Shown here piece by piece: positions 45,495 through 56,914 of a stretch of DNA of 64,000 nucleotides. The notes under the pieces were generated by a model, which saw only the letters and a program-made list of their open reading frames with translations, did not search any database and was not told the origin of the DNA. This stretch comes from Tetracentron sinense (lineage: Eukaryota; Streptophyta; Magnoliopsida; Trochodendrales; Trochodendraceae). Every line of letters begins with the position of its first letter. Positions within the stretch are counted from its first letter, which is position 1. The stretch spans positions 186,001 to 250,000 of the forward strand of contig CM026563.1 in the NCBI GenBank assembly GCA_015143295.1, given 5' to 3'. The position numbers and the translations under genes are program-made.

Positions 45495-46990
45495 AGATGG
45501 ACCCTACACAGTCATTGGGGGGGGGGGGGGAGGCAGATCTCCGCCCCTAGCACATCAGGTGCTGAATTTCCCCCTCCCCCTCCCCCTCTAGGACCTATTA
45601 GGAGGGGTCGAGGCAAGAACAGGAGTCTTGTCCTGCATAGACTACCTCCCGGGGTGAAATAGAGGGTACTGACTGACGATAGAGCGCAGCTTGTAGAAAA
45701 GGCTGCGAAGATGTTGGCTGATTACCTCGGTAATCTTACCTGGGATGGGCATTTGTTTAGGCTCGATGTGGCTAGTTGGATTCACATCGATGCGGAGCAG
45801 AAGCAGCGAGCTTTGCAGTTGGTTCGGGTAAGAGTAAAAAAATCTGAAATTGGTTTAATTTTTAGTTTTAATTACATATCTTGGTGTTTATTATTTGCTC
45901 ATGGTTTAATCATATGAAATTGTGTTTCAGGAAAAATTTGACATCGAACCATTTGCAGAGAAATTCATTCTTGTTTCCCTCGGGCATAAATACTGAGATT
46001 GGAAGTCAAAGCTGCGCTAGGAGAATGTCACCTCGGGGGCTACGCCAGAGCAGCTTCTTGCTACGTGCCCTGCAGATGTGTGGTAGCCTAGTGGCCAACA
46101 CTGGTAGCTTTTTGGTTGTCCGAGGAGGGCCAGGTATATATATATATATATATATATATTCTTCATTCTAATAGGTAACATCAATAAATTGTGCTTCAAC
46201 TCTCTGAATTAACCATAATTGAAATTTATTGCAGAAATAGAGCGAAACAAATAAAATAAATTGCTCGAAATAGAAGGTTCCCCATACGAGAGGCACGAAG
46301 AGCTTTACCAGGGTCAAACATGAGGCGGTATGTTCAATTGGATTTGTTAAAAGATGTTTTTGTAATTTTTTTGTATTGTATTCACTAAGTTTCAATTACT
46401 ATTGTGACTGTTATAGCGAGCTGCGAGCCCCTCTTAGACGCCCCCAGGTCGTGTAGAGGTCTACATCATCACGCACCTGCGCAAGGATGGCACGCCAGTG
46501 CACGCAGATGTGGGGGAGAATATTGTATGTAAATTTATTTATTTGAAAATCTTAGAATTTCCCCAAATTGTGTGTAGCGCTAGATACAGGAGTTGAGGGC
46601 GCAGGCACCGGAGGGCTCGCATGATACCACGGGCCGAGATGATATATTCGCTCAGGTCATGGGGCCTGAGAGAGCTGGACGTGTCCATGAGGTTGGGTTA
46701 GGCCTGACCCCACCCAGTTATGGGGGTCACGATCTGCTGGTCCCTTTGATGCCTCTCCCCCTGATCCTCAAACTACCGAGAGGATCAGAGTTCTCGAGCA
46801 GATAGTGGCAGAGAAAGACCAGCTGTTGGCGGACACTCGGATGCGTGTGACGTCCTTGGAGCGTTTTATGCAGGATTTCATGGCCGGACATGTATTTAAT
46901 ATAAGAAGAATTAATTATTATTGTTAATATTCACATATTCATTCATTGATTTACCCAATTTTTTGTGGACAAGGTGCAACTCCGCCTTCT
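45495..46990 (+). pseudogene. CACTA TNPA-like region (plant transposase, Ptta/En/Spm type)
   Basis: Pieces in several frames: a proline/glycine-rich N-terminus (PPPPPLGPIRRGRGKNRSLV), then ADYLGNLTWDGHLFRLDVAS with IHIDAEQKQRALQLVR, a charged middle (ARNRRFPIREARRALPGS) and a C-terminal part near 46593-46860. Exon borders are suggested by GTAAGAGT at 45829 and TTTCAG at 45929. It would bind the subterminal repeats. Stops and frame changes between pieces suggest decay. A G-run of 14 at 45518-45531 and a TA microsatellite at 46136-46159 lie within it. Confidence 0.6.
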
Positions 46991-47068
46991 ATAGCACCAC
47001 ATCTGACTCCAGAGGTACATGTTAAGTTTAAAAGATTTTAGTTATAATTTCAAATCTTTTAAATATCA

Positions 47069-47480
47069 TGGTGGTGGTGGCGGTGGTGGGTAGTGGTGGT
47101 GGGTAGTAGTCATGGTAGTGGTGGTAGGTGGTGGTGGTAGGTGGTGGTGGTAGTGGTGGAGGTAGTGGTGGTGGGTAATGGTGGTAGGTAGTGGTGGAGA
47201 GTAGTGGTGGTAGGTAGTGGTGGAGGTAGTGGTAGTGGTGGTGGGTAGTGGTGGTAAGTAATGGTGGTAGTGGTGGAGGTAGTGGTGGAGGTAGTGGTGG
47301 TAGGTAGTGGTAGTGGTGGTGGTGGTGGGTAGTGGTGGTGGGTAGTGGTGGAGGTAGTGGTGGTGGGTAGTGGTGGTAGGTAGTGGTGGAGGTAGTGGTA
47401 GTGGTGGAGGTAGTGGTGGTAGGTAGCGGTGGTAGTGGTGGTGGGTAGTGGTGGTAGGTAGTGGTGGGTAGTGGTAGTGT
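47069..47480. repeat. GGT/GGTAGT-rich simple repeat array
   Basis: About 410 bases of GGTGGTGGTAGTGG-type units with almost no C on the + strand. The long Thr/Pro/His ORFs on the other strand are artefacts of this composition. Strong strand asymmetry makes it a candidate for non-B DNA. Confidence 0.95.
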
Positions 47481-47555
47481 TATTGTTCTGGTGCATGTCA
47501 AATGAAACCTTGAATGTAATTGCCAAAAAAAAAATCAGCCATGCCTTGGTACTAA

Positions 47556-47840
47556 GAGCATTCTTAGCAGCCTCACCAAATTTTACTCACCTAAACCTAC
47601 AAACACACAAAAATTTATTTTGGTGACCCACTTGTTTAAATCACTCCTAGCAGCCTCACCCAACAGTAGGAGAGAGAAACAATATTTTATTATTTATGGG
47701 GGAAAACGAAAAAGAAAGGGAGAGAAACATTATTTTATTGTTTGTGTGGGACCAAAATTAAGGAAGGAAGAGAGAAACCTTTATTTTATTATTTGTGTTG
47801 GCCCACAAAAAAGGAGCAATAATAAATTTGATACATAAAA
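47556..47840. mobile_element. Truncated copy of the GAGCATTC MITE family
   Basis: It starts TAA|GAGCATTCTTAGCAGCCTC like the intron MITE at 23988 and shares the CTCACCAAA, GAGAGAAACnTTTATTTTATT and GGCCCACA blocks. No matching right end was found. Confidence 0.65.
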
Positions 47841-48792
47841 ATCGGATATGTTAGGTATTGATGCACACTAGAGTTGTTTGAAAAGGAAACCATGTTTATT
47901 TTCAAGTGAAAATCTCTCATGTTTAGTTATGGACATATACTTGAGTCATTGTGGATAGAAACCACGCGTATTTACTTCAGTCACCAAGTCATGTCTACAC
48001 TTTACTTGATATATACTTCAATTGCCTTGGAATGAAACCTTGAATGTAATTGGATAAACATATGTTATACATGGTTCTTGATCCATCTTTGAGTTGTTTG
48101 AAAATAAACCCGATTAGGATTTGGTGCGAGGTTGTAGGTTTAGGCCAAAGTAGACTTCCACCTCGATGTACCACCCATCCGGTTCTTGCAGTGCTTATTA
48201 CAACCGCATTTACTTAAGAGTATATTTGATAAATTTTCTTACTAAATGACCCATGCATGGGTCAGGAATGTCCTCATTCTTGGACTGCTTGTACGGATAC
48301 TCGTTACAATAAAAAGTCCAGTCATATTGAGTTAGGTGATTTATAGATATACATTCATTTAGAAACTCTTCCTTTACCAGGTCTTCACGTGCGCATGCGC
48401 ACGGAATGGATGATGATGACATACAGTGACCAAACCAAAATGAACAATAATGTTCATCTTTGGTTATGTCGTTGACATCGTGGAGGGTTCCGTGCTACTG
48501 AACAACTACCAAACTATGTGAATTTGAATAACCTGTACCTTCTTGATTTCTTTGTCTTCTTATCCAGTTATCCCTTTCACCATTACCGTTCCTGTCAAGT
48601 TTCTTTATGGTTTAGATGGAGGTCATCTAAACCATATAGAATTATTGAACCTACTTTTTCTTTGATGAAACTAATGAAAGAGTTGCGCGAATGCATTTTT
48701 GGCAATGAGTACTGATTCAATGGATAACAAACCATCTCTGAATGGTTTGGATGATCTCCATCCTAGGAAGGAAGTTGTCACGAATGGTATTG
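47840..48792. other. No recognised gene or repeat
   Basis: Two open stretches (48210-48422 on the - strand; 48518-48715 on the + strand) have no family I recognise. The palindrome GTGCGCATGCGCAC (48389-48402) stands out. Confidence 0.4.
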
Positions 48793-51700
48793 GTGTCGAA
48801 ATAGACACGTTAGAAGAAACGACATCGAAATCTGATCCCTTGTTTGGATTTGGTGGGCGTATGTTGGTTTAGGCAGAACCATACTATCCAAGTATGGATT
48901 CCGGGCCTCTGGGTGCCTATATTGGGCAAACGGCATCGAATTTTTACGAAACGAATTCCCATACTTAGCTTGGGTCAAAATATACGCATTAGAAGAAACG
49001 ACGTTGAAATCCGATCCCCAGTTTGGATTTTGTGAGCCTATGTAGGACTAGGTTGAAACATACTATCCAAGTAAAGATTACGAGCCTCTGGGTGTCCAAA
49101 TCGGGCAAATGGTATCGGATCTCAACGAAACGAATTCCACACTTAGCTTGGGATGAAATACACGGGTTAGAAGAAGCGACATTGAAATATGATCCCCGGT
49201 TAGGATTTGGTGGGCGTATGTAGGATTAGGCAGAACCATACTATCCAAGTATGGATTTTGGACCTCTCGGTGCCCAAATCGGGCAACGGCATCAGATCTT
49301 GACGAAAGGAATTCTCACACTTAGCTTGGGTCGAAATACATGCGTTATAAGAAAAGGCATCGAAATCTGATTCGCGATTTTGATTTGGTGGGCATATGAA
49401 GTTTAGGCAGAACTATACTATCCAAGTATGGATTTCGGGACTCTGGGTGCCCAAATCGGGCAAATAGCATCAGATCTTGATGAAACGGATTCCTACTCAT
49501 AGCTTGGGTTGACATACACGCGTTAAAAGAAACAGAATCGAAATCCGATCCCCGGTTTGGATTTGGTGAGCGTATGTAGGTTTAGGCAGAACTATACTAT
49601 CCAAGTATGGATTCTAGGTTTCTGGGTGCCCAAATTGGGCAAACGACATCAGATTTTGACGAAACAAATTCGTACACTTAGCTTGGGTCGAAATATACAC
49701 GTTAGAAGAAACGACATCAAAATCTGATCCACGGTTTGGATTTGGTCAGTGTATGTAGGTTTAGGCCAAACCATACTATCCAAGGATGGATTACGGGCCT
49801 CTGGGTCCCCAAATCGAGCAAACCGCATCGGATCTCGATGAAACCACTATCCACACTTAGCTTGGGTTAAAGTACAAGCTTTAGAGGAGATGACATCGAA
49901 ATCCGATCCCCGATTTAGATTTGGTGGGCGTATGTAGGTTTCGGTAAAACCATACTATCCAAGTATGAATTTCGGGCCTCTAGGTGCCCAAATCGGGCAA
50001 ATGACATCTGATCTTGACAAAATGAATTCACACACTTAGCTTGGGTAGAAATACACGTGTTAGAAGAAACGACATCGAAATCTGGTCCCCGGTTTGGAGT
50101 TGGTGGGCATTTGTAGGTTTAGGTAGAACCATATTATCCAAGTATGGATTCCGGGCCATTGGGTGCCCAAATCGGGCAAACGGCATCGGATCTCGACGAA
50201 AAAAATTCCCACCCGTAGCTTGGGTTGAAATACACACCTTAGAAGAAATGGCCTCGAAATCCGATCCCCGATTTGAATTTGGTGAGCTTATGTAGGTTTA
50301 GGTCGAAACATACTATCCAAGTATGGATTCTTGGCCTCTGGGTGCCCAAATCGGGTGAACGGTCTCGGATCTCGATGAGATGAATTCCCATACTTAGCTT
50401 GGATCGAAATACACGCGTTAGAAGAAATGACATTGAAATCCAATTCCGGTTTAGATTTGGTGGGCGTATGTAGGTTTAGGCAGAACCATACTATCCAAGT
50501 ATGGATTTCGGGCCTCTAGGTGCCCAAATCGGGCAAACGACATCAGATTTTGACGAACCGAATTCCCACCTATAGCTTGGGTTGAAATACACACGTTAGA
50601 AGAAACGACATCAAAATTTGATCCCTGGTTTTGATTTGGTGGGCGTATATAGGTTTAGGCAGAACCATACTATCCAATATGGATTCCGGGCCTCTATGTG
50701 CCCAAATCGGGCAAACTGCATCGGTTTTCGACAAAACAAATTTCCAAACTTAGCTTGGGTCAAATTACACGTGTTAGAAGAAACGGCATCAAAATTTGAT
50801 CCCCGATTTTGATTTGGTGGGCGTATGTAGATTTAGGCAAAACCATACTATCCAAGTATGGATTTCGGGCCTCTTGGTGCCCAAATCAGGAAAATGGCAT
50901 CAGATCTCGATGAAAGGAATTCCCACACTTAGCACTTAGCTTGGGTCAAAATACATGCGTTAGAAGAAACGACATCGAAATGCGATCCCTGGTTTGGATT
51001 TGGTGGGCATATGTAGGTTTAGGAAGAACCATACTATCCAGGTATGGATTCCGGGCCTGTGGGTGCCTAAATTGGGCAAACGGCATCAGATTTCGATGAA
51101 ATGAATTCCCACCATAGCTTAGTTTGAAATACATGCGTTAGAAGAAGCGACATCGAAATTTGATCCCCGGTTTGGATTTGGTGGGCGTATGTAGGTTTAG
51201 GCAAAATCATACTAACCAAGTATGGATCTCGGGCCTCTAGGTGCCCAAATCGGGCAAATGACATTGGATCTCGATGAAAAAAATTCTCACACTTAGAAAC
51301 GACATCGAAATCCAATCCCGGTTTGGATTTGGTGTGCATATGTAGGTTTAGGTAGAACCATACTATCCAAGTATTGATTCTGGGCCTCTGGGTGCTCAAA
51401 TAGGCAAACGACTTCAGATCTCAACGAAACGAATTCCCTCACATAGCTTGGGTCAAAATACAAGCGTTAGATGAAATGACATTGAAATTCGATCCACGTT
51501 TTGGATTTGGTGGGCATATGTAGGTTTAGGCAGATCCATACTATCCAAGTATGGATTCCGGGCATTTGGGTGCCCAAATCAGGCAAACAGTATCGGATCT
51601 CGACGAAACGAATTCCCACACGTAGCTTGGGTCGAAATACACGCGTTAGAATAAATGGCATGAAATCTGATACCCGGTTTGGATTTGGTGGGCATATGTA

Positions 51701-52680
51701 GGATTAGGCAGAACCATACTATCCAAGTATGGATTACGGGTCTCTGGTTGCCCAAATCGGGCAAATGACATCGGATCTCGATAATAGGAATTCCCACATG
51801 TAGCTTGGGTTGAAAAACACGCGTTTGAAGAAATGACATCGAAATCCGATCCCCGGTTTGGATTTGGTGGGCATATGTAGGTTTAGGCCAAAACATACTA
51901 TCCAAGTATGGATTCTGAGCCTCTGGGTGCCCAAATCGGGTGAACAGTCTCGAATCTCGACGAATCGAATTCCCAAACGTAGCTTGGGTTGAAATATACG
52001 CATTAGAAGAAATGACATCGAAATCTGATCCCTGGTTTGGATTTGGTGGATGTATGTAGGTTTAGGCCGAACCATACTATCCAAGTATGGATTATGGGCC
52101 TCTTGGTGCCCAAATCGGGGAAACAACATTGGATCTCGATGAAACGAATTCCCACACTTAGCTTGGGTCGAAATACACGCGTTAGAAGAAAGGATATCGA
52201 AATTCGATCCCCGGTTTGAATTTGGTAGGCGTATGTAGGTTTAGGCAGAACCATACTATCCAAGTATGGATTTCGGGCCTCTAGGTGCCCAAATCGGGCA
52301 AACGGCATCGGATTTCGATAAAACGAATTCCCACTTGTAGCTTGGGTCGAAATACATGCGTTAGAAGAAATTACATCAAAATTTGATCCGCAGTTTGGAT
52401 TTGGTGGGCGTATGTAGGTTTAGGTAGAACTATAGTATCCAAGTATGGATTCCAGGCCTCTAGGTGCCCAAATCGGGCAAACGACATCGAATTTCGACGA
52501 AACGAATTTTCACACTTAGCTTGGGTCGAAGTACACATGTTAGAAAAAAAGGTCATCGAAATTCGGTCCCCAATTTGGATTTGGTGGTCCTATGTAGGTT
52601 TAGGCAAAACTATACTATCCAAGTCTGGATTTCGGGCCTCTGGGTTCCCAAATCGGGAAAATGGCATCGGATCTCTGTAA
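48793..52680. repeat. Satellite array, about 22 units of about 178 bp
   Basis: The block GGTTTGGATTTGGTGGGCGTATG recurs at about 48843, 49022, 49202, 49379, 49557, 49735, 49916, 50094, 50273, 50451, 50629, 50808, 50993, 51171, 51324, 51502, 51680, 51860, 52038, 52218, 52392 and 52575. Spacing is 178 ± 3, with one short unit of about 153 and one longer of about 185. Each unit holds CATACTATCCAAGTATG, a short dyad, and GGTGCCCAAATCGGGCAAA. Units diverge by roughly 10-15% by eye with no obvious higher-order period. The many ORFs here are repeat artefacts. The array abuts the Ogre-like fragment. Confidence 0.95.
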
Positions 52681-52965
52681 AGTCAAAGTTTTGTTGGCAA
52701 AATTACGAGCCCAAAAAGGTTGTATAGTGGTCCTTAAGTCATCATCCAGATCGAAGGAAAGCGAAGAAGAAGCCATGAAAAAGTATGAAGATTCATCACC
52801 CAAGTTTGGCTCATTGTTTTTGGATGATATGTGAGACCTAGAAGACCAACAATACCCTAGTTGGAAATGCTAAAAAATATGGAACTTTGTTCTAAAGACT
52901 ATAGGATGCATGAAGGATTGAATCAAGGTTTTAAAAGCTAAAAAAATTCAGATTTGCCTCCTCAA

Positions 52966-53192
52966 GGTCGACCCTAACCACTTAGGGTCGACCCTGATTC
53001 TCTAAAATTTTGTATGGTGCAATTTGGCAGAGAAGCAAAAATCCCAAGGTCGACCCTGGAGGACGTTTGGGTCGACCAAAGTACCATGTTGGGTCGACCT
53101 AAACGTCTTCCAGGGTCAACCCTGATATGGGTTTTTCACTAATTCGAATGCCAACACCTCAGGGTCGACCCAACTGACTCCTAGGGTCGACC
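52966..53192. repeat. Cluster of GGTCGACC palindromes with a 30-bp hairpin
   Basis: GGTCGACC (with one GGTCAACC variant) occurs at 52966, 52986, 53048, 53070, 53092, 53114, 53163 and 53185. Four of them are spaced exactly 22 bases apart (53048-53121). 53048-53077 and 53092-53121 form inverted arms of 30 bases with about three mismatches around a 14-base loop. Confidence 0.9.
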
Positions 53193-53459
53193 CTAAGATG
53201 AAAAAACTTTCTAAGAATATTTTTAGCATGTTCTAAGTGATTTGATTGGGTGTACCAACCACCGAAAGCTGAGCTGATGAAGGGGAAAGGGAAAGAGAAA
53301 GGAATAGAAAAAGTACGGGTATTAGACCTCGAAAAGGAAGTAGCAGACTCTACAGTTCTACTAAAAATCTTAGAAAAGGCGGAAGAATTTAACATAACTC
53401 AGTAGTTGAGTAAGACAACAGCCCAGATCTCAATCATGGGTCTTCTTCTAACTTCCAAG

Positions 53460-54095
53460 TATCACCAGAAGCAACTCCTCCAAGTATTTAACAGCGCCCA
53501 CGTGACACCAGTCATCACGACCGAGAAGCTAGGGCGTATGGTGGGCCAAGTGTTAGAACTAAGAGTTATCTCCTTTATAGAAGAAGAGATACCAGACGGT
53601 GACAGAGACCATACCTGGGCCCTTTACATAACAGTGCAATGTATGGACAAAACTCTTTCATCAGTACTAATAGACAACGGCTCCGACCTGAACGTTTGCA
53701 CATTGTCAACACTGCAAAGCTTGGGTTTGAACCTCAGACAAGTGAGGAAGAGACCCATGATAATCCTGGCTTTCGACAACTCAACAAGGCAAAATTTGGG
53801 CGATATCGATCTGACTATCGGAGTCAGACCTGCTCAATTCACTACAAAGTTTCAAGTTGTAAATGTAGCTGTCTCATTTACTTTGCTTCTTGAGAGGCTG
53901 TGGATCTATGCGGCCGGAGCCATTCCCTCCTCTCTGCACCAGAGAATCAAATTCATCCAAAATGACCACCTAGTCATAATATCGTCAGAGGAATTACCAA
54001 GTTCCTTTGGGGACATCCAGGAGCTAGGGCAAGGCACCGCCTTCATGTCTTATCAGTTTGAGCAGGTTAGTTCTATCGCCCAGATAGAAGAATAG
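53460..54095 (+). pseudogene. Ogre/Tat-type aspartic protease
   Basis: Reads SSVLIDNGSDLNVCTLSTLQ with the usual D-N-G-S site of this clade, preceded by TPVITTEKLGRMVGQVLELR and followed by WIYAAGAIPSSLHQRIKFI. It would process the polyprotein. The open part is close to the expected domain length. Confidence 0.85.
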
Positions 54096-55427
54096 AACAG
54101 GCAGCAGATTCCGCCATTTGTCAGGATGATGGAAAAAATGAACTATTAGCCCGAGGTAGGCCTGAGAGCACGAAACAAGGGATGAAAAAAGATATACACC
54201 TCCTTGATACACTCCACCTTTTGGACTGGGCTACAGGCTCACATATGAGGACTATCTCGCAGAGCTTACAAAGAAGAGAAGCCGGTCGACGAAACCTGAA
54301 CCTCGACCCCACATTTCAGTAACATTCCCAGTTGGAACCTTCTAACCTTACCCTGACACTGCACCAGTTACCTTAACCCCCTAGCCCATTGTCGAATCTT
54401 CAGAGATTCTAGATCAAGAGATCTTCAGCATGGTTCAATTGTTCGACGAGCTGACTGTCGAAGATACTACTGAAACAGAATATACAGTGGCAGAACAGGT
54501 TTGCGCCCTCTCCAACAGTGCCGAAGCGTTATCCAGTCGCTAGCTATTGATCCGTTGGTGGACTGAGGCTCTCACCATTGAGGCCAACCAGGGCCGAGAT
54601 AGTAACAGTGCAGGAAAGGTCGGTTAGACCAGGCAGTGAACAAGCATCACCCTTCTCCTCCTTCTATCTCTCTTTGCTCTTGTTTGTAAAATCCAAATGT
54701 CAGGCCATTGTCGGCCTCCTTTTTTTAGTCAACTTTTGTAAACAACGATCATATTGTTTTATAAATGAAATCTGACATTTCGACTCAAAAACATGTTTTG
54801 CATCAAACATTTTGACTGATGACGAAAATCACACAGACTCTCCCCTGGAAGGCCTAGTGTCCTAAAGCCACCAAAAATAAAAAAAAACATAAGCATGCTA
54901 AACTTAGCTAAATGTTTTGCCAGGAAATCGCCTGTACTAAGGCTAACCCTGAAACCTTTCTGGAACTGACGGAAGTGGAATATGATTCAGAGTAGGAAGA
55001 GGAATCGGCTTAGGAGATTCTGAACCTCCTAGAACGTAGTGAATGATTGTTACAGTCAAACATTCAGGATACCGAGACAGTGAACCTTGGATCCGAGGAC
55101 AACCCGCAGCTAGTCAAAATCGGCACAAGCATGAGCCCGTAATAGAGAACAGACATGATCAGTTTTTTAAAGAGCTATAGTGATGTCTTTGCCTGGTCAT
55201 ACGTAGACATGCCCGGCCTGGACCCAGCATTGGTAGTGCACAGACTGTCCCTGAACCTCGATGTCAGATCAGTCAAGCAGAAACTGAGACGGATGAGGCT
55301 CAAATGGTCATAGAAAGTCAAGGAAGAAATTGAAAAGTAGATCAATGCAGGCTTCCTGACAGTAGCAACTTACCCTGAATGGTTGGCCAACATTGTACCT
55401 GTACCCAAAAAGGATGGCAAAGTCTTG

Positions 55428-55935
55428 AATTTTGAGTTGGCGACTTTGTTTTTGTCAAGATTTCACCGACCAATGGTGTTACGAGATTCGGGAAGAGAGG
55501 CAAGCTTTGCCGAGATATGTGGGTCCATTCGAGATCATTACTAGAGTCGGTTACCGTGTTACCTTGCCCGCTCATATGGCGGTAGTCCACAATGTGTTCC
55601 ATGTCTCTATGCTTCGGAAGTATATCCCGCACCCTTCTCACGTCATCGAGCTTGATCCGGTAGCAATCCGGGAGGATCTCACACTAGTTGAACAACCAGT
55701 GCAAATCTTGGGCAGGAGAGATCAAGTCTTGCGCAACAAGACTATTCCCCTAGTGCTTGTGAGATGACAGCACCATTCAGTAGAGGAAGTCACATGGGAA
55801 CGAGAGATCGAAGTGAGAGAAAAGTATCCTCAGTTATTTGCTTAGGACCTTGACATCCCCTTGTGTTTTGTTCGGGTTTTGCATATCTATGTATCGTCCA
55901 AATTTCGAGGATGAAATTTTTGTAATGGGGGAGAA
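55428..55935 (+). mobile_element. 3' tail of a Tekay element (integrase end, chromodomain, polypurine tract)
   Basis: It starts inside the sequence equivalent to 62687 of the right-hand copy (shared TTGAATTT, GAGTTGGCGACTTT). It continues through ARVHNVFHVSMLRKYI-type integrase end and the chromodomain-like EDLTLVEQPVQILGRRDQVL to the polypurine tract GGGGGAGAA next to the LTR. The left boundary is a blunt join to the Ogre-like RT, with no LTR or duplication. Confidence 0.85.
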
Positions 55936-56169
55936 TGTAGCACTTTGGACTTTTCTGTACTTAATGAATAACACTTTCGTAGCTAATTGAAATTTCACAT
56001 AGTCTAATTAATAAATAAAGAAGAATTTGAAAATTTTGAAATGTCAGAAATGTTCCCCTTCGAAAGACGAATCTAACGCAAGTTGAATCGTCAAAATCGG
56101 ACAACCGAATAAAAAGTTATGGCTGAATTACCAAAGTAGGGAAAAATAGGAGGAAGTAACAAAATTTGG

Positions 56170-56450
56170 AGTGTGCAATCGATCACAAGTTAGATGCGAT
56201 CGATCACATGCAGGCGAAATGATTCCCAAACTCTCTGGGTCATTTCCGATAGATGGATTCCCCAGGTGCGATAGATCGCAGGGTTCAGCGATCGATCGCA
56301 AATATGTGCGATCGATCACATGCAGGGAAGATCAGACTGAAAACATTCGGGTTCATGTGCGATAGATCACATCCAGGTGCGATTGATCGCAAGGACCTAC
56401 GATCGATCGCAGATAAGTGTGCGATCGATCGCACGCGGTAACGGGTGCCG
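56170..56450. repeat. Cluster of TGCGATCGATCGCA-type palindromes in the LTR
   Basis: About ten matches to TGCGAT(C/A)GATC(G/A)CA occur at 20-40 base spacing, among them the full 12-base palindrome GCGATCGATCGC near 56422. The second LTR has the same cluster at 63430-63680. In translation they give a repeated CDRSH, which is not a protein signal. Confidence 0.9.
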
Positions 56451-56914
56451 GATTTGAGGGTTTTAAACTCTTGTCTTGTTTAGGGATCCCATTTGGGGTA
56501 TTTCCTAAACCTAGAGGAGAAGAAGAAGGGAAAGAGGAGAAGGGAGATTGTAGGAGAAATCCAAGAAGGAATCTTGGGATTGAGATCAAGGGAAAAAGCT
56601 TGAAGGATTCCAAGCCTAGAACCATCCTCAATCAAGAGTTCCTCAAAGATCAAGCTTGATCTTCAAGGTTAGTACACTCTACTAACTTCACTAGCACTAA
56701 TCTAGTTTCTCTTTTGAAAAATCATGATGTGGATCTTGTATTTTTCATTCCTTGAAACATACCATATACCCTACATGTTATTACATTCCCTTATGCTTAT
56801 ATTCGAAATGGAAATGCTGTACTTATGTGATCCTCTCATCTAAGCATGTCATCATGATTGTCACTATTGGCACACACATGAGCACGTAAGAGTATATGCA
56901 TCTAAAAAATCAAC

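Larger units (their letters stand above)
37798..47030 (+). mobile_element. CACTA (En/Spm) DNA transposon, right end not found
   Basis: The left terminus CACTACTAAACT lies directly in the copia LTR. Behind it come a subterminal repeat zone, a promoter-like region, a long first intron, a TNPD/TNP2-type transposase region (41889-45111) and a TNPA-like region (45495-46990), all in + orientation. This is the usual CACTA order. No inverted right end with GTAGTG was recognised, and the missing part of the copia LTR was not found either, so the right side is probably deleted or rearranged. The transposase has several stops and frameshifts, so the element is not autonomous. Confidence 0.75.
52690..55427 (+). 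mobile_element. Truncated Ogre/Tat-type Ty3/gypsy element
   Basis: From left: a gag-proximal coding remnant (52735-52840, SKESEEEAMKKYEDSSP), a noncoding spacer with GGTCGACC palindromes, protease (53460-54095), a spacer and the start of RT (FLTVATYPEWLANIVPVPKK at about 55350-55420). It ends abruptly at about 55427, where the Tekay tail begins. No LTR of its own is seen. Protease and RT wording match the Ogre/Tat clade. Broken at several places. Confidence 0.8.

Noticed and set aside
47028-47526. Long Thr/Pro/His-rich ORFs on the - strand
   Set aside because: Low-complexity translation of the GGT-rich array.
48210-48422. A 70-codon - strand ORF (SSSIPCACAREDLVKEEFLN)
   Set aside because: Protein-like in places but without a recognised family or context.
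48793-52680. Many 60-130-codon ORFs on both strands with similar peptides (YLDSMVLPKPTYAHQIQT)
   Set aside because: They repeat with the 178-bp unit, which is not a multiple of three, and no known domain is visible. They are by-products of the satellite.
56128-56450. Repeated CDRSH peptide ORFs
   Set aside because: Translation of the palindrome cluster inside an LTR, with no independent coding evidence.
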